A program made the position numbers and the translations under genes. The notes below the pieces were generated by a model, which searched no databases, had not been told where the DNA came from, and saw only the letters and a program-made list of their open reading frames with translations. Below are positions 1-11,421 of a stretch of 64,000 nt of DNA, in pieces. Numbering within the stretch: the stretch's first letter is position 1; each line of letters begins with the position of its first letter. The DNA is from Dipylidium caninum (taxonomy: Eukaryota; Platyhelminthes; Cestoda; Cyclophyllidea; Dipylidiidae): assembly GCA_017562135.1 (NCBI GenBank), contig QEYB01000368.1:124001-188000 (forward strand). The letters are read 5' to 3'.

Positions 1-2026
1 CAGGGCGCAGCGTCTCCACGAGAATCCACGCTAATTGTTTTGGCTCTTGCCGTGACGTACAGTCACTCGGAGGAGTCCTCAGACTAAAATTCAGTTTCTG
101 GGGTGCGCTAGTTTGGCGTGTGCGTTGCGGGAGACGAGGCCTCCGGCCGCGGTCCTGTCGACGGACTCTGCGCTGAGTGACCCTCGCCTTCGTGCATCTA
201 CCTTGGATGTGGTCACGCTGCTCCCCTCAAATAAGTTATTTTTGAAGGTGTTCAGGAGAGTTAGTTCACCAAGCCTGTTCACCTGCTACTCCATGAGCTC
301 CACTGACTCGCTAGCCAATGAGGTATTGTTCTGATTGACATGGCATTTTATATGAATGAACACGTAGGGAATTGTGAGGGGAAGAGAAGATGGGTGGCAG
401 GTGGTGGGTGTGTCTCATGTTCTGTTACGAGGAGGTGTTGTCCCTCCACATCATCACCGCCCAGAGTTCTCTGCCCCTCACCTTAGCCTTCACCTGTACT
501 GTCGTCCCACCACTGTCGTAACGGTCGCCTACTTTATTCCTCTCAACCAATGCCGTCTCGCCTCTCGGTGGAGAAAGAGAGCGAGGGCGAGAGAGAGAGA
601 GGGAGAGAGGGAGGAAGAGAGGGTGGAAGGGAGGAACGGAAGGAGGGAGAGAGGGGGAGAGAGACAGAGGAGCGAGGTAGCGTGAGTTAAGTTTCGACGG
701 TCAATAACTGCGCGCAGTTCTACAAGGAAGAGAGTTCCACTTTGTAAACATACCCCACGGCCGCAACAGTCACGTCTACTGCCTGAAAAATTGTTGCCCT
801 GCCAAATTGCTAAATTTCCTCTTCGCTTTCTTCCTGCTTATTAATCATTCCCTTTTTGCGAGGAGATCTTAGTCTGTTTATGCTCTTCCCTGCCGAGAGC
901 AAGATTAACAAAACCTTCGGGCACCGAAAACTACCGCCGCTGGCGTTGACCAGGTCTGGCAAAAACCCACATAAGTGATAGCAAACAGAATGGCTTTTGG
1001 AAGCGAGCCAAATGTGACGATGTGTCGTGCACGCTCAGTCTTCACCCAAACCCATTCTTGTTTTGCGGTTCGCAATGTCACTCGGCCACGAAGCTCACAA
1101 GGCATCTCTCAGTTAATGCATACCAAGCGGAAGAAGATTTCGTGGTTCCCTCATGCTTTAAGCGTTGTCCTCAGCGTCAGGTGAAGTCATTAGGTGGCTG
1201 AGCCTCAGAACTCAACTGGTTTGGCTGAAATTCACTTAGCATCGGCCACTCCGCCTATGCCGGGGGGTACAGACATCGTCACTCGCGCCACAATCGCTAG
1301 AGTCACGCTTATGCCGTAATTGTTGGTATGAAACACAAGGCGCGGAATTGGGCGACGAAATACAGTTGAGACGAGAGCACGATCAAAAGCCATCCGATTG
1401 GAATCAGGGTGGCATTCCAAGCAACCTGGCCGTCTTAATCAATCCCTGAAACTCCTCAAGGCACGCCTCCCCAGTCCAAAAGATGACACCCGCGATAGAC
1501 TATTCTCCTTCCTCTGACAAACCGGATGTTACCCTTCTTTTTCGAATTTCACCGGATTCTCATTAAAATATAAGGAAAAGGAGATTGGGTTGGGTGGGAG
1601 CTCTCTCTTCCCATCGTGACCTTTGCCATGGTACTGACCACAAAAATACAAACTTTCTAGCGCTGGACGGCGAGCAGGGAGGGGGGGGGAAGAGAAGTTG
1701 TTTCTTCCAGACCCTCATGTTTGCCTGGCAAAGATGGAAACGAATGAACGATAATTGAGGATGTTGGATTTGTCTGAGGTGAATGGTTGAACAGTGGCCA
1801 AGTGACTTTAGGCACCACTACTCCTGTTTCGCTTCCTTGCCTTTAATTTGTCTTATTTGGCATCGTAGCGCTTGACTGTGGATGTCACCTTGGAGAATTT
1901 CCTCATAGTTAGAAGCACCACCTGGAGTCGTTGAAGGTGCCGCAGGCGACTAAATATCATTTCAAGGGGACGGGACGGGCGAAGGGCGGGTGCATTTACC
2001 TCATCGTATTTTATTCTCTTCCTAAG
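1..2026. other. no gene supported; possible isolated exon and a purine tract
   Basis: I cannot assign a gene here. A plus-strand open stretch at about 113-321 reads like coding sequence and ends in a GAG|GTATTG donor in phase 0, so it may be an upstream exon of the gene at 2027-5108. However, the first supported exon of that gene needs a phase-2 predecessor, so the two cannot be neighbours. The overlapping minus-strand reading is equally open. The rest of the stretch holds only short, unconvincing frames. Confidence 0.35.
575..670 (+). repeat. GA-rich purine tract
   Basis: About 95 bases are almost pure purine on the plus strand, made of imperfect GAGA and GGGA units. It is a low-complexity simple repeat. 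No function can be read from it, and the open frame across it (374-685) is a by-product of the composition. Confidence 0.8.
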
Positions 2027-5000
2027 ACTCGCTTTCCTGGGACTTAAGCTCATCCTGATTGTCTACCCGCGCCATGCGCTTGCCAAGTCGCGCCACATAA
2101 TCGCCAGTTTGGCCAGACTCGCCTTCTACCGATGCTGCGGACTGCAGTTGTGGAAATTCCTCGACTTCGTGGTCACATACCGGCCAAATATCTTCATGCA
2201 CATGGCGCCATTCTTCCGGTTTCAGGTATTACCCACCATACTGGCTTCCATCCGGCAATTGCCTTCTATGGCCCGACTACCCGTTTCAAAAAGGCTGTCG
2301 CATAACTTATTTTGCTAAATTTACTCACATTAGGTCAAAGGCACCAGATACTGAATGTCTGGGAATATTTCATCTCACATGTCACGCTTTACCCTCCACA
2401 GAAACGCTCTCCCCTGGTATCCTTTTCAGTGTGTAGACTGAGTGGGATATTTTTTGTGCGGAATGAACATTCTTCTTTCATCCATTACCCCGTAATGTTT
2501 ACGTTGAGGTATTAAACTTCCAATGCGAAACGCAAGGAGAACAAGCATTCCAGCAGATAATCGGGCAAAAGTTAATTGGACTTCATTTACCACCTCAGCA
2601 AACGGTGGTCTCCCTGTTGAAAGAACTTCTGCTCGACCTCAAGGTCCTTCGAGAAGAAAAACAAGTGCGTAGTAGAATTTATCGTGCCTTTCACCATTAA
2701 CCTAACCGAACCGATTCAAGTAGTCGAACATCCACTCACTCTTACAATCGTCACATGGCAGATGCTTAATCTGATGCGGCAGAGGCACCAGTTATTTGTG
2801 AGCCCACACCAGGCACACGGCGCCTCGCTGCTGTCGCCCTCGACGCTCAGTGACTCCGGGCGCTCGGTGGCCAGTGCTCCCCTCTCGGGCATTCTCCGAC
2901 ACTCTTCCGAAAGGCATTTCGGTTAGTCTTAACGATGTTTCCTGGTCACACGTACTGAAATGACTATTTCGCAGACATTCGAGTGTTTTTTTTCCTTTTC
3001 TTTGGCCCAACAGAGAGAGTGGGGGTGGGCTCAAATAGTTGAACCGTATTTCCATTGAATTTCCTCAGGTATTATGGAGGGCGGTCAAATGCGCCCGTTT
3101 TCACAAGCGGACTTTCGACAGTCACTTCTGCGCCGGACCTCGCGGAAGCGCATTACTGCGCATGATGGCAGCCGATTTCTGAGCCATCACCGCACACTTT
3201 CACAAAGAAAGCCCATTCTCACGGGTAAGGCTACTGCTTATTTTCGAAACACAGCATCCACACTACTCACTAATTTCAGTAAGGCCTGACTGTCCATTCT
3301 TTGAATTCAGCCTCAGTTGAAAGTCTGCCAAGGCAAAGTGGCCCTCCCGGTAGCCTCGAAAAACGCCATAAGAAGTAATTCTGCGCTTTTTCTTCTACAA
3401 CTGTGATATGTGCTGCTTCCTCAAATGTGGTTTTGAATGATTTAGTTACGAAAAGGCCAAAATCGAATTGAGACGATCCACAATTAGGGCAGAGGGAGTG
3501 GAGAAGAGAAATGGACGAGGTTTTTCCATCTTCCCCAGTCACACCCTCCCACCGCAAGACAACGCCGTCGAGCAGGGCCTTGATGGCCGCGGCGTAGGGG
3601 AGCTCAATGCTCCCGCCAACCCCCTCGTCGCCGCCGCCGTGGCAGCCTCGCTCTATGGCTCGGGTGCGTGGTTAACCTTAACTCTCTTCATCCGTCCGGA
3701 TTTACTTCGGCCACAAATTTGAGTTGGAGGCGTGGCCGAAAACTGAGGTGTATATATTCATCATTTGGCGATCTTTTGCAAAATTAATCCCCCCTTTGTA
3801 CGCGCTCTTCCATGCAACGGACCGAATTGTTGCTAAATAGTGATTCGGCACAGACCATAAAGGGTTACTTTCATAAAATGAAGTGACTGCTGCCTCCAAG
3901 GTGGTGCATACTCGTAACGTCGCCAGGGGGCGGAGACTAATTGAAGTCTTCTGGACATTCCTTGAACCTGTGGCTGTATGGTCACAGCGATGCTCTACAC
4001 CTTTCGCGGTGATTTCCTCATGCTTTCACGTGATTGTTTCAAATTGATGGTGTCCAAATGCGATGACCTTTGTCGAGAACGAATGTCTATCAAATGCTCA
4101 ACTCGGGAGTAAACCTCGTCCTCTACTTACTCTCTATTAATCCCCGAAAGCATTCGGATAGAATTAGGTCTTGTCGCCTCGTCTGCCTTCAATCTGCCAG
4201 TTTCGACACCTAATTCCCCCTTTCTCTCTCATATTCCCTGTCTGAACCGACAATACAATAAAAGGGGGTCCATTTTCTCCTATACCCTAAAGGACTAAAC
4301 TGCTTTTCTATCTTCTATGTTCCTTTGTTCCTTTTGGGATATGAAATTGGTCCTCAAAAGGCGATGTTAAAGGCTATGGATGCGCACTTTTGTGGAAATT
4401 TTCAGCCTACGTTAACCAATTGATACAAAAGTGGCGCCTAACTCCTTTCTTTAATAATTTTGGCCGGGTACATTGACAAAATCCTACAGTGAGAATTTTA
4501 TTCACGATCGGGAACGAAGAAATAGAGGCATGGTATAGAATCTCCACGGGTGGATGCGGGATTAACCGCCGAAAAACACCCTTTTTTCACCCACATTCCA
4601 TTAGATTCCACGAGTAACTCCCAAAATTGACGGTAAAACTACATTTATTTGTTGGGAAGAACCCCAGCTGTACGTAGAAGGTGGGCATGAAACCTCGGGC
4701 GAATTTGTCGCCAATGCTTGCCTGATTATACCTTCATAACGCTTTAAATTGCCATGAATACTTCCATCACCAAGCCGTCCATGCTTTGTTACAGCTGCTC
4801 CCTATACTCACGTTCGAGAAAAGGCAAGGGAGGAGTTGCCCAATTTAATAGGACTGACCGAGCCTCTGGAACCATCGAAGCGGAAGAGCTCTACAAATCT
4901 TCAGTCGAGGTCAAATAAATACACTGACAACATTCCATTGGATGACCTCTGCGCCTCTACATCTACCTCATTTCCACCGCTTACGCCACCTTCCTCGCCG

Positions 5001-5108
5001 CAAAGGAAAGACCCTTCCGCTCCTGAGACTCTTGGACCGAAGTCCTCTGAGACATCTGAGAAATTGCAGACTCGAGTGGACTCCCACACAAAGATTCATT
5101 ACGTTTAG
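2027..5108 (+). CDS. unidentified protein with one hydrophobic segment and a Ser/Pro-rich tail (5' end missing)
   Basis: Six exons join in consistent phase: 2027-2225, 2509-2664, 2762-2921, 3069-3224, 3493-3663 and 4795-5108 (stop TAG). The first exon encodes a strongly hydrophobic stretch (LAFLGLKLILIVYP), a likely membrane segment, then a basic and aromatic-rich region. The second encodes a helical, Leu/Glu-rich segment (SLLKELLLDLKVLREEK) that could be a short coiled coil. Later exons are rich in Ser, Arg and Pro, with an alanine-rich patch (PLVAAAVAASLY) and a tail with SPQR and TPPSSP motifs suggestive of proline-directed phosphorylation. The first exon has no start codon and its acceptor requires an earlier exon, so the N-terminus is missing. 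I do not recognise the family. The 3493 acceptor is the least certain boundary. The gene converges on the plastin at 6554-9351. Confidence 0.6.
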
Positions 5109-6553
5109 ATGTCCCTTTCCACTTCACATTCACTCCCCCCTCCCTCTTTTCAATCGTCCTCTAGTATGTCACTCATCCGAGACTTGGTACTCCTGCTGGT
5201 CCCTTCCTTCCATTTATTTGTAGCAAGTAGACTCGGGCATGGAATGAGAGTGCAATGCTTCGGGGTGAGGCAGACGAGACGCGCTAGTCTTGTGGTGCGG
5301 GCTTTTCCTGATAGGGAAAAGGGGAAATGTTGATGCATTTCAAGATGATTTGCAGAATGTTTTCCTTCTGACACCTCCCCACGGGGGCGATTGGATTGTG
5401 GAATTTTTAAACTTTTGGGCTGAACAGGCAAACTGTTTGTTGTGGAACTCATAAACTGGGAATTGCGCGCTTTGAAGCCCCCATTTCCTCCCCCACGACT
5501 CGCTAGCCATTGCTGCCCCAGGCGAGGGTGGCATCGCCTTATTCCAACGAGTTTGCTCAGCTAATCCAATGCTGTGCAGAGTATTGACGCTCTTGAGGCA
5601 GGTCCTCCACGCCTTGCGGAGTGGTATTCAATTGCGATGCTCGATGACACGTCGATATATGGTGCGTTGTCATATGTGGCTTGACAGTTCTCAAGACTAA
5701 TTTGGTATGCCTCTTGAGGCAGTAATTTGGCTCCGTTAGTGTGTACGCATATGTGATATCCTAGGCGGATTCCAACATCGAACCACTTCTGACGTCATAA
5801 ACGGTAAGTGGGAGCTTAATGAGCCACCGTCTACCTTAACGGAGGTAGCTGTAAAGAAGGAAGAGAGAACTATGCGTCTCAATGGATGGATGTGTTCATT
5901 TGCAGCTCTAACCTGTGGGCCACAGAATGCAAGTCATTTTACACCCAATTCCGGGGGACCTTCAACGACGGCCACTTCGCGCGCCCTGCGCTAAGGGGAT
6001 GGCGAATATCTTAGCACGCTCTTGGCTTGCGCCACACAGGCAAAAAGCAGAGCCAATTTTACTTAGGAAATTCCTCCCCACTGGCCGATGTCCCAAGTTT
6101 CCCATCTCCTTCTATGCTCTCCTCACGAATTTACCCATATAATCACAAATGGCTGAAGCAGACGCACACTTAAATGGCACTTCTCTCCCCCTGTGGGTCC
6201 TTTTACTTACTCAGAGTTGTGTGGAGTTAGCCATTGCCTGCAACAAGCACTGATGAAGGCAGAGTTCTTCACCTTCCCTTTTAAGACTCGTGTTTTACTT
6301 CCTCACTCGCGGGGTAGGGAATTAAGGAATTACGTTGTCGTTTTATGGCCCCCATACGAGCGAGTTGTTTGACTGTCTGCCACAGAAGTTGCTCCATCCT
6401 TTACCCCAGCCTCCTAGATCTTTTTGTGAGCAACGTCGTATCTCTCCCCACCACCCGAACTATATGATCCTCCATTAGAATGTGCTTGGTGGGAGGTGCT
6501 AAGATCTTCGTTTATGAGAGCTTCTTAGAGGCGGAGTACAGGGCTTGTGCCTT
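5109..6553. other. intergenic gap between convergent genes
   Basis: This gap lies between the stop of the plus-strand gene at 5108 and the stop of the minus-strand plastin at 6554, so it should hold both 3' untranslated regions. Frames of up to about 100 codons occur on both strands, but none has splice or domain support. I found no clear AATAAA signal close to either stop. Confidence 0.5.
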
Positions 6554-9351
6554 TCAAGACCTCTCGTTGAGTTGCATATCAAGAGCCATAAGACAGGCGA
6601 AAACAGTCATGACCATCTTGGGGTTCACGTCCCTCAGGTGCTCCGGCAGAGCGTAGACCCGGGCGCCAATTTTGCGTGCCGTGCTGATTGCGATGCGACA
6701 ATTTGCGAGCTTATCCTTCAACACCATTGACTTGTCGATCGAGTGCGGCTTGATGGCATTGATGAGGTTCATCACGGGCACCCCATTTGAGATGGTAGAA
6801 TCGCGAAAGCTGGCGAGTATCGGCGCTCCCACGGACACCAGTTTCTCGTTCGCCCATTCAAGAATGTCCTTCTCGCAGAGGTGGCCAAAGCACTGATGCA
6901 GATCAGAAAGCATTTTCATAGTGTAGGCTCTCATCAGTTGGAAGGTTAACCCTAGAGTGAGCTTCCTTTCGCCATTTCGCAGGTCTTCTCCGCTCAAATT
7001 GACCACGTTTACATTCAACAAATTGGCGTATTCCACAACGTAAGAGCAATTATCTTGCATTTGAAAAATCCGTCTCTTGGGGTCGAAAACACGAACTACT
7101 TTGTTCCACGCCACAGTTCCGGGCTCGAGAACATCTATGAGCTGTAGGAATATGAGTCCGCTTCTTAGATCGCTCGATAGGTCACGAACAAAAGGAGCAA
7201 CGCCCATTGAATTCATCCAATTCCGATACGTCTTCTCCTCCAATGTCTCTGCAATGTCCACTGAGAGTTTCGACTTTAAGCCAGGGTAGAGGTTGAACAG
7301 GTTGGCCACAAAGGCCAAATGGAGTTTATCTCGAGCCATTCCACGTTCCGCCGCATTAACAATATCATCAGGTGTAATGAAGGCAGCCACGTTGAGAAAT
7401 TCCGCGTTTTCCAGAACCATCTCAGCTCGACAGTACATGTTGCCCTCAGCCATGATGCCAGTCACTGGTATGAGAAAAGACTGCTTATTCTCGGGCGCGA
7501 TTTGCTGAAGTAATGTTGCATAAATCTCTGAGTCGACGACATCGGAAGTAAAGTTTGTCATTCTGTGGGTATTTCCCGCCATTTCGAGGTGGAAGTTGAC
7601 CCAGCGGAGAAGCAAATCTTCCGGGGAGAGGAGGCGCAAATTGTCGACGGTTTCGCCCGGCTCCAATAGGTCCATCAGCTCACTGTGGTGTTGGATGGAA
7701 ATCATTCCCAGCAGGCCGATGCGGATTATCTGCCAGATGAGGCCGAGCACCAGGTGACGTGCGCACTGTTCGATGTCCTCGGGGCCGACATTCACCACAC
7801 AGCATCCAATCGACTCGGCCGAGTTCACCGCCAATGTCAGGTTTTCATTTATCTAGACAAGGCAATGAAAGAGCGAATCATCGCTGTCGGACACTCTCAT
7901 ATCATTTGAACCCTCATAGCAAGTCTCCAAGTCACTATCAAATCGAATTTGTCAAATTTTTATTTGAAATTTTGTAGCGCCACTTCCCTCCTCACGTTAG
8001 CGATGCTCGGAGTAGGAAATGACAATTTGTGAGGTTTGACCACTGCGGGAAACGGATTGTGTAAGGTCCTTGAAAGATGATAAGATGGGACCAGGAGAGA
8101 TAAAGTGAGCAAAGTCGAGGATCTACCTTAAAGATGTTCGACTTAGTTGGTGTCTTGTTGATGCATCGTTCATCGATGGTGTCGGGCACAGCGGCGTTGA
8201 TGAGTTTGCACAGCAGCAGACCGTCGCGGCACCTCTCGTACAGCTGCCCGTCAACGGTGTGGTCAATGGGGAGGTGGCGTTTCAGGTCCGGATCCGGGCC
8301 CAGCAGACGGTTTATCCAGTCAATGAAGGCACGCTCCTCCGCCGGGCTCACCGAGTGCTTTGCCGTGGCTGTCGCATTCTCCTGTACTTCTGTCTCATAT
8401 ACCTGCAGTCACAGGCATGATGCAACTCGATGAACTAACGCATATTTCTGTGGTGGAGAATATTTGGTCTCGTGGCCCTTCAGCTACACCCTGCTGCGTT
8501 ATCATAAACCCCTCGCCAGGTTCAACGGCGACGAGTTCTGCCATCATCCCAGGGGAGGAACGCCGCGCATGCATAACGGCGGGCGCAAACAGTGGCGGTA
8601 AAAGTAGTCTCGACGCATCTACCGGTACGGACCGGCTAACTAACACTTGCGTGGTCCATTTATCATTTTGTCAAGCCAAGTTCCTTGCGACATGAGTGAT
8701 TCCTCTTGCCATAACCCCCTAGGTGCGTATGAATAAAAATAGGAAAAAGACATGCTTTTTCCAAAATAGGCCAATATAGTCGGAATTCATCTGTGGGAGC
8801 CTTACGCCAAGGTTGCCGACCCAGTGTACCGTCGGGTCGGCAGCCTTGGATGGACGCCTATTGGCGGGATGCGCGCTATTCCTCCTACTCGTTAACGAAT
8901 TTATGTTTTTGTAGCGCACGAATCTCCGTGGTGGTAGCTCTCATGGGCGGAAGATCATTACGTAGTCTCCTATCCAAATTGATAGATAGAAATGATTTCT
9001 TAAGGCGGTTAATTTACCACTGATACATTTCGGTACCTTACCCTCAAATCTGCTCGTTCCTTGAGTTCCTTCTTCTTATCAATCAAGTGTTGCTTTTCTT
9101 GATTGGCTTGGAGCATCTTAAAGATTTCCATCAGCGTATCCACACAGATATAGTCGTATCCCGGCGGGCATAAACTGCTCCTCAACAAGGCGTCTGAAGT
9201 CACCGCCAGAGAGGGCGAATCCGGCCCTTTCCAGTGCCTCGCGCACCTGACTGCGGGGCAACCATCCGCGGTAAAGAGTGGGATAGGATTCCGAAAGATC
9301 CGCAATCTTCTCCGACAGCTCATAGCATTCCGCCGGACAGCACATCGTCAT
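6554..9351 (-). CDS. PLS: plastin/fimbrin, paralogue B (EF-hand exon frameshifted)
   Basis: Plastins are cytosolic proteins that cross-link actin filaments into bundles. Three minus-strand exons are seen: 9042-9351 (start ATG, EF-hand region), 8127-8402 (most of CH1) and 6554-7852 (rest of CH1, then CH2, CH3 and CH4, 432 uninterrupted codons). Both introns are phase 0. Family signatures include NWMNSMGV at the start of CH3 and GARVYALPEHL plus PKMVMTVFACLMAL at the CH4 end. The length, about 627 residues, equals vertebrate plastins. The first exon is 310 nt, one more than a multiple of three. Its reading frame must shift near 9160-9162 (a CCC run on the plus strand) to pass from the first EF-hand into the second. 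This is either a one-base insertion, a sequence error or a damaged N-terminus. Loop two lacks the usual acidic calcium ligands. It lies downstream of a paralogue in the same orientation. Confidence 0.92.
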
Positions 9352-9674
9352 CTACCAAGTGTACGGCCGTCCGCGCTGTTCTCCTCGCTGTCGATTGACC
9401 TTAATTGGCGCAGTCCATGCGCTGGGAGGTTACATTTCACTGGTGCGTATTTACGGCCCCCTTCTGAGCTCGTGGCGCCGAGTGCCAATAGCCACCCTCT
9501 CCAGCCCCACAGTCAACGCGCCGAACTGATGGCGGCCTCCGGTTTGTGCGCACATCTGTTCGTCCTTTGTACGCAGTAATATCCAGCGGGTGCTAGAAGG
9601 CAACTCCGGCTTTTTAAAACTACACCGACTTCGCAGCCTGTTTGTTTTCCGTCCATACCTCCTATAATCATTGT

Positions 9675-10758
9675 TAGCCTCTTCGATTTATAATCCTCGT
9701 GATGAGGCAGCAGTAGTCCACTCCCCAGAGGAGCCGATACAGCCGCCACGGCGTCTTTTCTGGCACGAGCACTCACCTGCCTTCCGCGCCTCCGCATACG
9801 AGCGAGTCAAGGAAGACACACATGCACTTCGCCACCGTGCCTACCTCTCTCAAGTCAAGACTTTGAAAGACACGCGGTCTAGGTACGTTTTCTGTGCCTC
9901 TTGGCCACGCGGCTTTATTGCGTGTTGGACATAGTGAAGCCCTGCTACGCAAAGAAGGATGAGGGGGGTTTGTGCATTTGCGTATTACTTGGGCGCGTCC
10001 ACTGCCATGTGGACACTTTCGCCAACATCCATCGCTATGAGGCCGCTTTCGAGCACCTCATGACTTTCACACAACAGGCAGCAACACAGAGGGCGTATTT
10101 GTGCGGCTGTTCGTGGCTCACCTCCTCCACTAAGGCTGGCGCCCATCAGTCAGCCGCGTGAGTAGGACAAGCCGTCGTGAAATCGCCCACTTGACTTCGT
10201 TTTATTGACAATGAGGCCTACTTAACAATGGACCTGTGTAAGGCAGCGTTAAATGTCCCTTTTCCTTGTCGGTCCACTGTTTGCTTTCAGACGTCGTTTT
10301 GGTAATTCGTCTTATCTGTTCACGCAGTCGCCTCATTACAAAACTCATTCCCGACGCGGTGCCACCAAAGTGGCCGGGATAAACTGCTATTAGCAAACCC
10401 TAGTTAGTGCTCTCGCATTGGTCAACGTAGGTCTCCCATCGACTCAGGGCTGATTAGATAAGCCTGAATATTTTCTATCTGGGCTGCGTAACCGTTACAA
10501 TCAGCTTTTCCCTACTTATTCGTCGTTCCAAGTCACTCGAAGTTAATCAGCGGGAGGAGCAGCACAAGGGCCTGCCGACTCCGGCGTGGGCACTCGGGTG
10601 GGTATTGGAATGCGCAGACATCTCCCTAGCCCCTAAACGAGAATTCGAAGCAGACCTCACCGAAAATTTGGTGATGCACCGCAAAGCGTCTTCCGCCATC
10701 TTGGGACAATGTACCGCTTCGAGTTCCACAACGACCGCTCTCCGTTAAGGCCAACACG
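9675..10758 (+). CDS. possible unidentified spliced gene between the plastins
   Basis: Three plus-strand patches look like exons. About 9675-9880 follows a pyrimidine-rich acceptor (cattgttag) and ends at AG|GTACGT. It encodes a charged segment including PRRLFWHEHSPAFRASAYER. About 9960-10153 encodes CHVDTFANIHRYEAAFEHLM and ends at GC|GTGAGT. About 10551-10758 follows an atcag acceptor and ends at AG|GTGAGT or, in another frame, at T|GTACCG near 10710. Amino-acid composition is protein-like, but I could not join the pieces in one consistent phase and recognise no family. They could be exons of one small gene, remnants, or chance. No start or stop is assigned. Confidence 0.3.
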
Positions 10759-11319
10759 AGGTGAGTTGAGCTGCTTTGGTTCAATTACTTTCCCCCAGAC
10801 GCTAGGCTCTCTTGGCCTCGGATCACCGTTCTTAGTCGGCTTGTTTTGCGGACTGCACACAACGCATTTCACTTGGGGTATGCAAATTTCGTCTCGCAGG
10901 CGGAGAACACAGGAAAGCTGAGTCATGAATGCAAAACTTGTGAGTGTTTCTGACTCTGCCATTTTGGTGTCAGTCAAATGCTGCCACGCTCGAAGCCCGC
11001 CTTCAGAAACCCTTCCGTGGACTGGTCAGCCCCTGCCACGTCAAGTAAAAATCAGATTTCCTCACATTTCGGCGTGGTGAAAGACATCTAGCAATCGTTG
11101 CACGAACCCGGATCCATTCTTTTAACCTCACGACCAAGGAGTATCCACACACAGCATGGCAATTGAAGTGGCGATCAGACGGGTCCCTCTTTGCTCAGCT
11201 CAGAGGTTTGGATTGTCATTAGGGGAATTGTGCCCATGGACCGGTTAGAGGGGAACAGACAAGGGTAGATGCCGCTGTTTTTGCAAAAAGTCAGCGCTTC
11301 TCTTCTTCGCAGGGCGCTT

Positions 11320-11325
11320 TTTATT
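11320..11325 (-). promoter_or_regulatory. poly(A) signal AATAAA for plastin A
   Basis: TTTATT on the plus strand reads AATAAA on the minus strand, about 100 bases after the plastin A stop codon, a normal distance for a 3' end signal. Confidence 0.6.
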
Positions 11326-11421
11326 GAATGGAGACAAACTGAGTGTTGAAAGGTGGTCAGGAGGCAAAATCAAAGGATATCAGAGGAGAGTGTGTGAGCT
11401 CGGCATCGCGAGGATATCGGT

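Larger units (their letters stand above)
9352..11421. other. gap between the tandem plastins
   Basis: Between the start of plastin B and the stop of plastin A. It contains the plastin A poly(A) signal, presumably the plastin B promoter, and the coding-like plus-strand segments described separately. No CH or EF-hand fragment was recognised in it. Confidence 0.4.
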
